Source of the DNA: an uncultured Lentisphaeria bacterium
GTDB lineage: Bacteria; Verrucomicrobiota; Lentisphaeria; JABSQK01; CAJWLW01
NCBI GenBank assembly: GCA_913042885.1
Contig: CAJWLW010000154.1
Location: 1-10,899 of the forward strand
Reading direction: 5' to 3'
Length of the DNA: 10,899 nt
Shown: positions 1 through 8,312 of the stretch, in pieces
Layout: every line of letters begins with the position of its first letter
Numbering within the stretch: position 1 is the stretch's first letter
Notes under the pieces: model-generated
Database searches by the model: none
Seen by the model: the letters and a program-made list of their open reading frames with translations, nothing else
Told to the model about the DNA's origin: nothing
Program-made: the position numbers and the translations under genes

Positions 1-1248
1 CCGACGGTGGAAGTCGTGACCTGTGAGCCGCAGACCGAGACGATCATTCTGTACGGTCACGGCACGGTCGAAACCGCGACCCGCACCGCCATCCGGCCCC
101 AGGTCGGCGGTCGCGTCATCGAATTGCACGAGCGCCTGGAACCGGGCGAAGTCATCGGCCGCGACGAAGTTCTGTTGCGTCTGGATACCACAGATTACGA
201 GCTGTCGCGTGACGTCAACCAAGCGGATCGCGGCCGGCTGCAGGCCGAGATCGCGCTGCTCAATACCGAGACCAAGACAACAGCGACCCGCCTGGAGTTG
301 GCGCAACAAAGCACTGCCTTGAGCGAGGCCGAATTCGAGCGGCTTGGGAAGCTGCTGACCGAGAAGCAAATCGGAAATCGCTCGAGTGTCGACCGGGCTG
401 AACGCGCCGTCGTCCAGGACCGGGAACGCATGGCGCAATTACAGCAGTCGCTCGCCGCTATTCCGCATCGGATCGCGGCGTTGGAGGCGGGGCTTTCCCG
501 GCAGGAACGACGCGTTGCTGTCGATGAACTGGCGATCGCGCGGTGCACGATCAAGGCTCCGTTTTCCGGCCGCGTCGAGCGTGTTGCGGTGGAAGCGAAC
601 GACGTTGTTCAGATTGGGGCGACACTGCTGTCGCTGGCCAATGACAACGATCTGGAGATTGCAGTTTCGCTCAATGCCCGGGACGTCAATGAATGGATGC
701 ATTTCCGCCCGGGGGCGGACACCTCGGTGCCAGCCGGTTGGTTTGGCCTGATCGAGGAAGTGCCGGCAACCATTGCCTGGCTCGAAGGCGATGCCGGCGA
801 CGCGTGGTCCGGCACCGTAGTACGCGTCAAGCAGTTCGACGACCGTTCGCGGACACTGACGGTCGTCATCCGGCCGGATCCAGCCAAGGGAACTGCAGCG
901 TATCCGTTGATTCCCGGCATGTTTTGCGCCGTCGAAATTCGCGGTAAGCAGGTTCCTGACGCCTATCGCATCCCGCGCTCCGCCCTGACCGAGAGCGATC
1001 GGGTGTTCATCGTCGTCGATGACAAGCTTGAGGCACGTCGCGTGCATGTGGTCAGAGAAATCGGCGAGGAGTTGATTGTCGGTGACGGGTTGGCACCGGG
1101 TGACCAGGTTGTGGTCAACCGGCTGCGTGCACCGGTCGACGGATTGGCGGTGCGCATCCGCCAGCGCGACGGCGAGCAGGTTGCTCTGCCCCCGACCGAC
1201 CCGGTCAGCGATGTGTACGATGACACGAAGTCAGATCCTGCGATGTAA
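1..1248 (+). CDS. RND efflux periplasmic adaptor subunit (HlyD/AcrA family), 5' truncated
   Basis: This is the membrane-fusion adaptor of a tripartite efflux pump, which bridges the inner-membrane RND permease to an outer-membrane channel in the periplasm. The frame is open to the left edge and the first GTG (base 7) lies inside it, so the true start and the N-terminal signal or anchor are missing. Counting from that GTG, residues about 25-60 form the first half of the lipoyl domain (PQVGGRV). Residues about 65-175 are a Glu/Arg/Gln-rich coiled-coil hairpin. The second lipoyl half carries the typical IKAPFSGRV motif at about 182-190. A beta-barrel follows at about 215-315, ending in PGMFCAVEI, and then a membrane-proximal domain with RIPRSAL at about 321-327. 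The tail after residue 385 is hydrophilic. The permease gene starts 5 nt downstream, which supports a shared operon and function. The family call is firm; the substrate cannot be read from sequence. Confidence 0.93.
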   Translation, partial: PTVEVVTCEPQTETIILYGHGTVETATRTAIRPQVGGRVIELHERLEPGEVIGRDEVLLRLDTTDYELSRDVNQADRGRLQAEIALLNTETKTTATRLELAQQSTALSEAEFERLGKLLTEKQIGNRSSVDRAERAVVQDRERMAQLQQSLAAIPHRIAALEAGLSRQERRVAVDELAIARCTIKAPFSGRVERVAVEANDVVQIGATLLSLANDNDLEIAVSLNARDVNEWMHFRPGADTSVPAGWFGLIEEVPATIAWLEGDAGDAWSGTVVRVKQFDDRSRTLTVVIRPDPAKGTAAYPLIPGMFCAVEIRGKQVPDAYRIPRSALTESDRVFIVVDDKLEARRVHVVREIGEELIVGDGLAPGDQVVVNRLRAPVDGLAVRIRQRDGEQVALPPTDPVSDVYDDTKSDPAM

Positions 1249-1253
1249 TCTGT

Positions 1254-4200
1254 ATGGCCGACAGTACCGACAAACATTCGTTCCTGCGCACTGTCCTGCT
1301 CAATCCGGTGTTCGCGAATATCCTGATGATCATGATCCTGGTCTGCGGGCTCGTGGGTTTGTTCAGCATGGTTCGCGAGAGCTTCCCGCAGTTCGAGCTG
1401 GACTTTATCAGCATCAATGTTCCCTATCCCGGCGCGGACCCCGCCGAGGTCGAGGAATCGATATGCCGGCCGCTCGAGGATTCGCTTGAAGGAATCTCCG
1501 GTATCAAGCGGGTGATCACCGTTGCCCAGGAGAACGCCGGGCAGGCGATCATCGAAATCACCGAGAACGCCGACAAGGACAAACTGCGCACCAAGATCGA
1601 AAACGCGGTCGATGCCATCGACATATTTCCGGAGCACTCCGAGCGGCCGATCATCGACACCTTCTCCTTCGACGACGCAGTGATCAATGTCGCCATCTGG
1701 GGTGATGTTCCGGAGCGTGATCTCAAGGAGCTGGGCCGTGAAATCCATGACGAGCTGCTGCTCCTGCCGGGCATCAGCCGCGTCAACATCAGCGGTACGC
1801 GCGACTATCAGGTCGACATCGAAATCTCCGAGGAGCGGCTGCAGGAACACCGGATGACCTTCGATGAGGTCGCAGCCGCAGTTCGCCGCAACAGCGACAA
1901 CTTGCCGGGTGGCGTGTTACGGACCGCTACCGAGGATTTCAATATCCGCATCATCGGCCGTCGCTATTTCGCGAGCGAGTTTAATGACCTGGTGCTGCGC
2001 GCCGATGCCGACGGCGACCGGGTGTTTCTGCGTGACGTCGCCATTCTCCGTGACACCTTCGATGAACAGTCGGCGGTGTACGCGTTGTACAACGGCAAAC
2101 GCTCCGTCAACCTGGCAGTGCTCAAGGCGAAGGCGGAAGACACGATCCGCATTGCCGAGGCGGTGCACAAATACGTCGCCACCAAGCGCGAGACGATGCC
2201 GGCTACGGTCAACCTGTCGACCTGGCTCGATATATCGCGCCTGGTCCAGGGCCGTATCGATTTGCTGCAGCGCAACGGCGCGATCGGTCTGGTGCTGGTG
2301 TTTCTGGCGCTCTGGCTGTTCCTCGAGCTGCGGCTCTGTTTCTGGGTGACGCTCGGGCTGGTCATCTCGATTTGCGGCGCCTTTGGGCTGATGGCGATGA
2401 CCGGGCAGTCGATCAACATGATCAGCCTTTTCGGCCTGATCATGGTGCTGGGCATCATCGTCGACGATGCGATTGTTGTCGGCGAATCCATATACGCCCG
2501 ACGCGAGAACGGCGACGAAGCCTTCACGGCGGTTCTCGAGGGCACCCGCGAGGTGTTCTGGCCGGTAATGACGGCTGTGCTGACGAGTATCGTCGCGTTC
2601 ATGCCGCTGCTGTTCGTCAGCAGTACGATCGGCAAATTCATCGCTGTCATGCCGGGGCCGATCATTGCGGCGCTGATCATTTCCCTGTTCGAGGCGCTCA
2701 TTATCCTGCCCGTGCACCTGCGGCATCTGCCGCTGCCGCGTAACGGCCAGACCAGGAGAGTGCAGCCGTACAATCCCATCGGCCAGTTGCGACGGTTCAC
2801 CGGTTTTGGCCTGCGCTTCATGATCCAGCGAATCTACTGCCCGCTTCTGGGGATCCTGCTGCGCTGGCGCTACGCCACATTCGCCAGCGGTCTGGTCGTG
2901 ATTGCCTTGACTGCTTCGATGGTCACGAGCGGCATCGTGAAATCCATTTTTTTCCCCGAAGCCGACACCGACTGGATCCAGGCCGAATTCGAATTTTCCG
3001 GCGGTACCCCGATCGCCGCCACGGAAGAGGCGGCCCGGGCGATAAATGCCGGTTGGCAGGCGACCGAAGCGTATTATGCGAAGCGCCTCGACGGGCCCCT
3101 CGGGGTGACGGTTTACGCCGTGATCGGCGGAACCCTCGGCTTCGAAGACAGCAGGCCGAAGAAGGTGGATCATATCGGTGAGGTTTTCATCGAGTTGATG
3201 CCGACCGAGAAGCGTGGCATTCCATTCGGCGAGATTGTCGATCAATGGCGCCGGCAGACGGGACCGATAAATGGGGCCGTTGTTCTCAAGTTCAAGGGCT
3301 ATGCCGGCGGCCCGCCCGGCGGCGATATTCAACTCGACGTGCTCGGCTCCAATGAGGAGGACCTCGTGCATGCTGTCGGTGAGATCATGGACGAGCTTGC
3401 CACTTACAAGGGCGTGACCCAGATCAATACCGACTACAAGCCGGGCAAGAAGGAAATTCGCCTGCGCCTCAAGCCTGCGGCGCCGTCTACCGGCGTCGCG
3501 CTCCAGGATATCGCCAGGCAGATCCGCGCCGGCTTCTACGGCGAGGAAATATCTCGCGTACAGCGCGGTGCCGACGAGGTCAAGATCATGGTCCGTTATC
3601 CACTCGCCGAACGCCGGACGCTGGAACAGATCCGACGGCTGCGCATCCGGGCGCCCGATGGAACGGAAGTGCCGCTCGACTATGTTGCTGATGTCGAATA
3701 CGCAACCGGCCTTTCAACCATTCGCCGGGAGAAGGGCCAGCGTAAATTCAGCGTCACCGCCGATACTGCCGAGGGTGTCAAGGAGAAAGACATCGAGAAC
3801 AGTCTGCTCGAAAAATTTCTGCCGGAGCTGTCACGCAAGTACAACATAACCGCCAAGCGAGGCACCGAATCGGAAGACCGCATGCGCTCGATCGACTCGG
3901 TGCGCAAAAGCGGGATGGTCGGACTGCTGGTGATCTACATGATCATGGCGACGATTTTCAAGTCGTACGTGCAGCCGCTGATCATCATGTTTTCCATTCC
4001 GTTCGGCGTCGTCGGTGCCATAATCGGCCACAAGATCTATGGCATACCGATGTCGATGATGAGCTTCTTCGGTATCGTCGCACTGACCGGTGTCGTTGTC
4101 AACGATGCTATTCTCCTGATTGTCGCGGTCAACGACCGTCTGGCCCGGGGGCTGCCTCTGTTTGAAGCGATCGTCGAGGCCGGCATGCGGAGGTTCCGTG

Positions 4201-4463
4201 CCATCGTGCTGACCTCGCTGACGACGTTTGCCGGACTGTTCCCGATGATTCTGGAGAAGAGCCTGCAGGCCCAGTTGCTGATCCCGATGGCCATCTCCAT
4301 CGCCTTCGGCGTTGCCTTCGCGACGGTCGGCACGCTGATAATCATTCCATGTCTGCTGGTGATCCTCAGTGACCTGCGCTGCCTCTGGCATCTGGTCTGG
4401 AACCTGTGCCTGCCCGCCACCCGCGAAGCGGTCGAACCTAGTTGCAATATTGGGCGGTTGTAG
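1254..4463 (+). CDS. RND efflux transporter permease subunit (AcrB-like)
   Basis: This is the proton-driven inner-membrane pump of the tripartite system. Its 1069 residues fit the usual 1000-1070 of AcrB relatives. TM1 lies at about 20-40, followed by the first porter region (YPGADPAEVEE at 58-68). TM2-6 span about 340-490, TM7 about 540-565, the second periplasmic loop about 566-880, and TM8-12 about 885-1040. TM4 carries the paired aspartates D404-D405 (GIIVDDAIVVGE) that match the proton-relay pair of AcrB. In TM10 the segment GVVVNDAILL puts Asn950 where AcrB has Lys940; the TM11 threonine (T987 in VLTSLTTFAG) is kept. The ATG at 1254 is the only plausible start, because an in-frame TGA lies at 1221. 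No strong Shine-Dalgarno is visible, so translation is probably coupled to the adaptor stop 5 nt upstream. A short Cys-containing cytoplasmic tail follows TM12. The family call is firm; the substrate is unknown, and metal export is unlikely because the typical metal-pump motifs are absent. Confidence 0.95.
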   Translation: MADSTDKHSFLRTVLLNPVFANILMIMILVCGLVGLFSMVRESFPQFELDFISINVPYPGADPAEVEESICRPLEDSLEGISGIKRVITVAQENAGQAIIEITENADKDKLRTKIENAVDAIDIFPEHSERPIIDTFSFDDAVINVAIWGDVPERDLKELGREIHDELLLLPGISRVNISGTRDYQVDIEISEERLQEHRMTFDEVAAAVRRNSDNLPGGVLRTATEDFNIRIIGRRYFASEFNDLVLRADADGDRVFLRDVAILRDTFDEQSAVYALYNGKRSVNLAVLKAKAEDTIRIAEAVHKYVATKRETMPATVNLSTWLDISRLVQGRIDLLQRNGAIGLVLVFLALWLFLELRLCFWVTLGLVISICGAFGLMAMTGQSINMISLFGLIMVLGIIVDDAIVVGESIYARRENGDEAFTAVLEGTREVFWPVMTAVLTSIVAFMPLLFVSSTIGKFIAVMPGPIIAALIISLFEALIILPVHLRHLPLPRNGQTRRVQPYNPIGQLRRFTGFGLRFMIQRIYCPLLGILLRWRYATFASGLVVIALTASMVTSGIVKSIFFPEADTDWIQAEFEFSGGTPIAATEEAARAINAGWQATEAYYAKRLDGPLGVTVYAVIGGTLGFEDSRPKKVDHIGEVFIELMPTEKRGIPFGEIVDQWRRQTGPINGAVVLKFKGYAGGPPGGDIQLDVLGSNEEDLVHAVGEIMDELATYKGVTQINTDYKPGKKEIRLRLKPAAPSTGVALQDIARQIRAGFYGEEISRVQRGADEVKIMVRYPLAERRTLEQIRRLRIRAPDGTEVPLDYVADVEYATGLSTIRREKGQRKFSVTADTAEGVKEKDIENSLLEKFLPELSRKYNITAKRGTESEDRMRSIDSVRKSGMVGLLVIYMIMATIFKSYVQPLIIMFSIPFGVVGAIIGHKIYGIPMSMMSFFGIVALTGVVVNDAILLIVAVNDRLARGLPLFEAIVEAGMRRFRAIVLTSLTTFAGLFPMILEKSLQAQLLIPMAISIAFGVAFATVGTLIIIPCLLVILSDLRCLWHLVWNLCLPATREAVEPSCNIGRL

Positions 4464-4481
4464 CAGGACGCGTCATAGCCT
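4464..4481. other. Short gap between convergent genes
   Basis: Only 18 bp separate the stop codon of the RND permease (plus strand) from the stop codon of the flippase-acyltransferase fusion (minus strand). I see no hairpin followed by a T-run here or just inside either gene end. Termination may be Rho-dependent, or the two transcripts may overlap. Confidence 0.8.
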
Positions 4482-7400
4482 TTATCCGCCTGCCAGTTCC
4501 GTTGCCAGCTCGCGGACGGCAGCCAGGTCGAGCTTGCCGGAGCCGAGGACCGGGATCTCGCTGATCGCGTAGAATTCAACCGGCTTCGGCAGCCACAGGT
4601 TTGGCAGATCGCGCTGGCGCAGGGCCGCGAGAATGTCGGGCGGTTCCTGCTCCAGCGGTAAATGCAGCACGACTATTTTCTCACCGCGTTTCGCATCTGT
4701 CACCCCAGTGACGACGACGCGGTCGTCCGTCACGCCGAGCACCTCGTGGATGGCATCTTCAACGGCTCCGTGCGGCACCATCTCACCACCGATTTTGCTG
4801 AACCTCGACCGACGACCGGTGATGGTGATATAGCCGTCGCAGTCGATCCGGACGATATCGCCGGTGTTGTACCAGCCGTCCTGCAGCACCTCGGCGGTGC
4901 GTTCCGGGTCGTCCAGGTACCCGAGCATGACGTTCGGGCCCTTCACCAGCAGCAGGCCTTCCTCGCCCTCGTTGAGGATCTCGCCGGTTTGCGGATCGAC
5001 CACCTTGACGGTGACGCCGGGAATCGCCTGCCCGACGGACCCGCTTTTGCCGTCGGCCGTGCCCAGGTCGGTGACCGACTTCGGCATGTTCACGGAAACG
5101 ATCGGTGACAACTCGGTGCAGCCATAGCCCTCGATCGGCACGATGCCGAATTTCTCTGCAAAATGGTCGCGTACGTTGGCGCGCAGTTTCTCGGCGCCGG
5201 TAATGACCAGGCGGAGGCGATGAAACTGTTCGGGTGTGCATTTGCGGATGTACGCCTGCAGAAACGTTGGCGTCGCCATGATCAGCGAGACACCTTTGTT
5301 TTCACACAGCTCGCCGATGCGCGCGGCGTCTACAGGGTTGTTGTGATAAACAACCGGAACACCCCAGCATAGCGGTACCCACAGGGTCATGAGAAAACCG
5401 AAGGAATGAAAGAACGGCAGGACCCCGAGGAACACATCGTCGCCCTGCACGTCCAGCATGCGCACTGCGGTGTTCATGTTGGAATACAGGTTGTTGTGCG
5501 ACAGCACGACGCCTTTCGGTATGCCCGTCGAACCGCTGGAAAACAGGACGGTCGCCGGGTTGTGTGTCGAGTCGGCGTGCGTCGGATACCAGCGGCGTTC
5601 GAGCCAGCGGAACGGCGTGATTGCCATCACAGTTGCAGCAAGCTTATCGCCGATTGTGACGCGGCTGGCAACGTCTTCGACTTCGAGAAGCTGCGGAAAC
5701 TTCGCAGGCAATTTTTCGATCATCTCGGTGCTTGTGTACAGTCTGCGGATGGCGCATTTCTCGATGGCGTGTTCAATGGCGTCGGCCGAAGCGGTGTAAT
5801 TGAGGAACACCGGAATCCGATCGGCGATCATCACGCCAAGCGCTACTTTGACGGCGCCGACACTCGGCGGCAGCAGGATGCCGATGTGGGTTTCTTCTTC
5901 GCTGCCTTCGCGTTTAAGCACGCGTGCCAGCGCCAGCGAGTTGATCAGCAATCCGGCGTAGCGGCTCGAAGCGCCCGTCGAATCCTGTACCACACGCAGT
6001 CGCGGCGACCATCGGGCCTTGCGGATGAACTCACTGGGCAGGCAGCGTTCGCCCGGGGACGATTCGCACTCGGCCTGAGTTGCCAGTTCCGACACGGCGA
6101 AGCGCGCCTGCATCGGCAACACGTCTCGCTCCAGCGCCGGTCCGAAGGAAATGGTCACCGGGTACGGCACGGCCCGCGGTCGGCGGAGTTTGACGTCACC
6201 GTGGCTGCGGCTGAAAATGCTGCCCCACACCAGGCCGAGGTGCAGCGGTACGATCGGCACGTCGATGTCGTCGGGCAGCATGCGCAGGAAGCCGCGCTTG
6301 AACTCGCCCATGTTGCCGTTGCTGGTGATCCGGCCTTCGGGAAACATGCACAGCACATGGCCGTTGCGCAGCACGCGTTGTGCTTCCGCTATGCAGCGGT
6401 CGAGCGCCTTCGGGTTGCCACTGTCGGGCAGCGGCAACAGGCGCGCCCAGTGAGCGAACGGGCGCAGCCATTTCCTGTTGTACAATGTTTCGGTGACGAC
6501 AAAATGCACCTCGCGCGAGCTTGCCGCCGACACCAGCAGGCCGTCCACGAGGCTGACATGATTGGCGACCAGCAGCACCGGGCCTTCGTTCGGTAGATTA
6601 TCACGGCCGTAAGTGCGGATGCTGTACACCGTGCGCGTCAACAGAACGACGATCATGCGCAGCAGAAACTCAGGCAGCAGGTAGCAGGCGTAGGCAGTCG
6701 TCAGCACCAGGACGATCGAGGCGCCAAGATAGAGTTCGCGGATTGGCAGCGTCATGAAATAGCTGCGCGCCAAGTCGAAGAAATCGGCGTTCGGCTTCAG
6801 TTCATCGCCGAGGCCGCCAGTAGTCACAAGCATGGTGGCAGAGACTATCAGCATGACGAAAAACGCCACCGCGTTGGTCATTGCCAATGTCTTGCCGCGC
6901 ACCGCCGCCGGTGTCTTCTCCTGTAGGTTAACCAGTAGCGGCAGATCAAAAAAACCGCCGAAAAAGCCAATTGCAGCAACGTTGAACAAGGCTCCGGGAT
7001 AGGTATTGGATATATATAGGTTGACGCAAAACACCAGCATCCCAGCCGCCCCGATCGGCACCAGCCCGAATTCGACCTTGTGCGCTGAATAGCGACCAGC
7101 GACAAAACAACCGAACCCGATGCCGAGCGCGGCAGCCACCTGCAGCGTCGTGATTTTCACTTCGCTCAGTTCCAGGTCCTGACTGCCGAACCCGACGAGC
7201 GACGACAGCAGCAGCGCCCCGATGCCCATGAATACCGCATGGCCGATGACACTCAGCAGCACCGGCCGCGAGATCGCGATGTAGCGGAAATCGCTGAGAT
7301 AACTGGTGAGCAGATGCCAGCCGGCTTTGATTTTCGACAACGGCGCCCCGGTTCTCGGGATGTAGACAGAGGCAATGATTCCGAGCACCGAGACTACGAC

Positions 7401-7925
7401 CCATGGGGCGCCCAGCAGCAACGACGGTTCCGGTATCCACTTCACGATGATGCCGCAGCCGCAGCCCATAATGATGCCTATAAAGGCGATCAGTTCAGTG
7501 ATGCCGTTGGCATTGGGCAGGTCGGACTCGCCGAAGAGCTCGGGCAAAATTCCCAGGAATGCCGGCGAGAAAAACGTGCTCTGCAGCGCCATCAGAAACA
7601 CGATGAACATCAACGGCCCGAACCCCCAGGTTGGTATGAGCGCGAAGGCGAACATACCAAGCGTGATGATCACCAGCTCCGCCCACTTGGCAACGATTAG
7701 AATGGACCGCTTCGGGTAGCGGTCGGCCAGCCAGCCGGCGACAGTCGGAAACAGCACGAACGGCAGCATGAAAATCATGCCGGACACCGCGATCAGGGCT
7801 GCCTGCGAGCCGGGATCGTCTTTGAACTCGTTCACAGCCAGCATCATCGCAACGGCTTTGAGCGCGTTGTCGTTGAAGTTGCTTAAGAACTTGGTCAGGC
7901 CCAGGGCCCAGAGCTTACGTAACAT
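4482..7925 (-). CDS. aas: LplT-like flippase / PlsC-type acyltransferase / acyl-ACP synthetase fusion (Aas-like)
   Basis: This protein probably recycles lysophospholipids. It would flip 2-acyl-glycerophosphoethanolamine inward and re-acylate its 1-position with an acyl group activated by ATP on ACP. Residues about 1-425 are a polytopic MFS module resembling LplT (SNFNDNALKA near 15-24, FSPAFLGILPELF at 119-131). Residues about 435-600 are a PlsC/LPLAT domain with the NHVSLVDG box (H456, D461) and the FPEGR box (528-532). Residues about 640-1147 are an AMP-binding domain with the P-loop FSSGSTGIPKG (795-805), GYGCTE (933-938), YNTGD (1019-1023) and the late catalytic lysine K1131 in GSGKLDL. 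In E. coli lplT and aas are separate adjacent genes; here all three modules are one 1147-residue chain, an arrangement I recall from other proteobacteria. The ATG at 7925 is fixed by an in-frame TGA at 7941-7943. The only upstream ribosome-site candidate is a weak GGAA 6 nt away. All catalytic motifs look intact. The substrate is inferred from the family. Confidence 0.93.
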   Translation of the reverse strand: MLRKLWALGLTKFLSNFNDNALKAVAMMLAVNEFKDDPGSQAALIAVSGMIFMLPFVLFPTVAGWLADRYPKRSILIVAKWAELVIITLGMFAFALIPTWGFGPLMFIVFLMALQSTFFSPAFLGILPELFGESDLPNANGITELIAFIGIIMGCGCGIIVKWIPEPSLLLGAPWVVVSVLGIIASVYIPRTGAPLSKIKAGWHLLTSYLSDFRYIAISRPVLLSVIGHAVFMGIGALLLSSLVGFGSQDLELSEVKITTLQVAAALGIGFGCFVAGRYSAHKVEFGLVPIGAAGMLVFCVNLYISNTYPGALFNVAAIGFFGGFFDLPLLVNLQEKTPAAVRGKTLAMTNAVAFFVMLIVSATMLVTTGGLGDELKPNADFFDLARSYFMTLPIRELYLGASIVLVLTTAYACYLLPEFLLRMIVVLLTRTVYSIRTYGRDNLPNEGPVLLVANHVSLVDGLLVSAASSREVHFVVTETLYNRKWLRPFAHWARLLPLPDSGNPKALDRCIAEAQRVLRNGHVLCMFPEGRITSNGNMGEFKRGFLRMLPDDIDVPIVPLHLGLVWGSIFSRSHGDVKLRRPRAVPYPVTISFGPALERDVLPMQARFAVSELATQAECESSPGERCLPSEFIRKARWSPRLRVVQDSTGASSRYAGLLINSLALARVLKREGSEEETHIGILLPPSVGAVKVALGVMIADRIPVFLNYTASADAIEHAIEKCAIRRLYTSTEMIEKLPAKFPQLLEVEDVASRVTIGDKLAATVMAITPFRWLERRWYPTHADSTHNPATVLFSSGSTGIPKGVVLSHNNLYSNMNTAVRMLDVQGDDVFLGVLPFFHSFGFLMTLWVPLCWGVPVVYHNNPVDAARIGELCENKGVSLIMATPTFLQAYIRKCTPEQFHRLRLVITGAEKLRANVRDHFAEKFGIVPIEGYGCTELSPIVSVNMPKSVTDLGTADGKSGSVGQAIPGVTVKVVDPQTGEILNEGEEGLLLVKGPNVMLGYLDDPERTAEVLQDGWYNTGDIVRIDCDGYITITGRRSRFSKIGGEMVPHGAVEDAIHEVLGVTDDRVVVTGVTDAKRGEKIVVLHLPLEQEPPDILAALRQRDLPNLWLPKPVEFYAISEIPVLGSGKLDLAAVRELATELAGG

Positions 7926-8126
7926 GAGCCGTTCCGGTGATCACCAGTCAGTGGCAGAAAAAGGGGTCACTAAAGAAGGAGTCAGCGCCGCACCACGGCG
8001 GCACATACACGTACTGCGAACTTCGCAATCTTCAACAACGACGGCACGATCGGCGGCACGGCGCAAATTCTCAGCGGACGGGACAGTCGGCCGTGTCGAA
8101 ACACCGCTACGATTGGAGTGCGAAAC
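7926..8126. other. Intergenic stretch with imperfect direct repeat and a coding-like open frame
   Basis: This is the left half of the 387-bp gap between the fusion gene and the exported-protein gene. It holds an imperfect 12-bp direct repeat (AAAAAGGGGTCA at 7958-7969 and AAGAAGGAGTCA at 7973-7984, 10 of 12 matching) and a small hairpin, CGCCG-CACCA-CGGCG (7986-8000), without a T-run. From 7974 the plus frame that later contains the ATG at 8127 is open but has no ATG, and no other usual start before GTG 8118. Its third codon positions are GC-rich, as in the neighbouring genes. I see no convincing sigma-70 promoter for the fusion gene. Confidence 0.5.
8115..8118 (+). promoter_or_regulatory. 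Shine-Dalgarno candidate for the small ORF
   Basis: GGAG lies 8 nt before the ATG at 8127, a normal spacing. It is the main reason to consider the 50-residue frame a translated gene rather than chance. Confidence 0.35.
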
Positions 8127-8279
8127 ATGAAGAGCTTGTGGGACGATCAGATCACAAATGCTGAGCAATGTGCCAGGTTCAAACTCTGTCACTCTGCTGA
8201 CTGGCGCCAGCAGCGGAATTGGCCCGGTCCGCTCTGGCGTGGTTGCCGACTTATCTGCAGCAAGGGCAAGGATTGCTAA
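8127..8279 (+). CDS. Candidate 50-residue Cys/Trp-rich small protein, or tail of a decayed gene
   Basis: I do not recognise this as a known gene. The frame encodes 50 residues beginning MKSLWDDQITNAEQC, with five cysteines (15, 21, 40, 44, 50) and four tryptophans (5, 26, 32, 37), and no signal peptide. GGAG lies 8 nt upstream of the ATG. About two thirds of codons end in G or C, as in the neighbouring genes. The same frame stays open upstream to 7974 and there reads like structured protein (NFAIFNNDGTIGG at about 8019-8057). The segment WDDQITN resembles the beta/gamma-crystallin calcium motif N/D-N/D-X-X-S/T-S except for the last residue. This could be a genuine small gene or the C-terminal part of a decayed, frameshifted small-domain protein. 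The next gene (8313) is in the same frame, separated by the TAA at 8277-8279. Confidence 0.3.
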   Translation: MKSLWDDQITNAEQCARFKLCHSADWRQQRNWPGPLWRGCRLICSKGKDC

Positions 8280-8312
8280 CTGTGCCCCGGTCGTTTCATC
8301 CGTGCCGACGCC

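Noticed and set aside
1917..3371. A 484-codon minus-strand frame opposite the RND permease
   Set aside because: It is rich in His, Gln, Arg and Asp with no domain, a typical antisense shadow of a GC-rich gene. The plus strand encodes a complete, motif-bearing permease.
5406..6596. A 396-codon plus-strand frame opposite the flippase-acyltransferase fusion
   Set aside because: It is antisense to an intact gene and its composition is biased toward His, Arg and Gln without any recognisable fold or start signal.
8201..8210. Perfect 10-bp palindrome CTGGCGCCAG
   Set aside because: It is short and isolated inside a coding-like frame, and can arise by chance in GC-rich DNA; no partner site was found.
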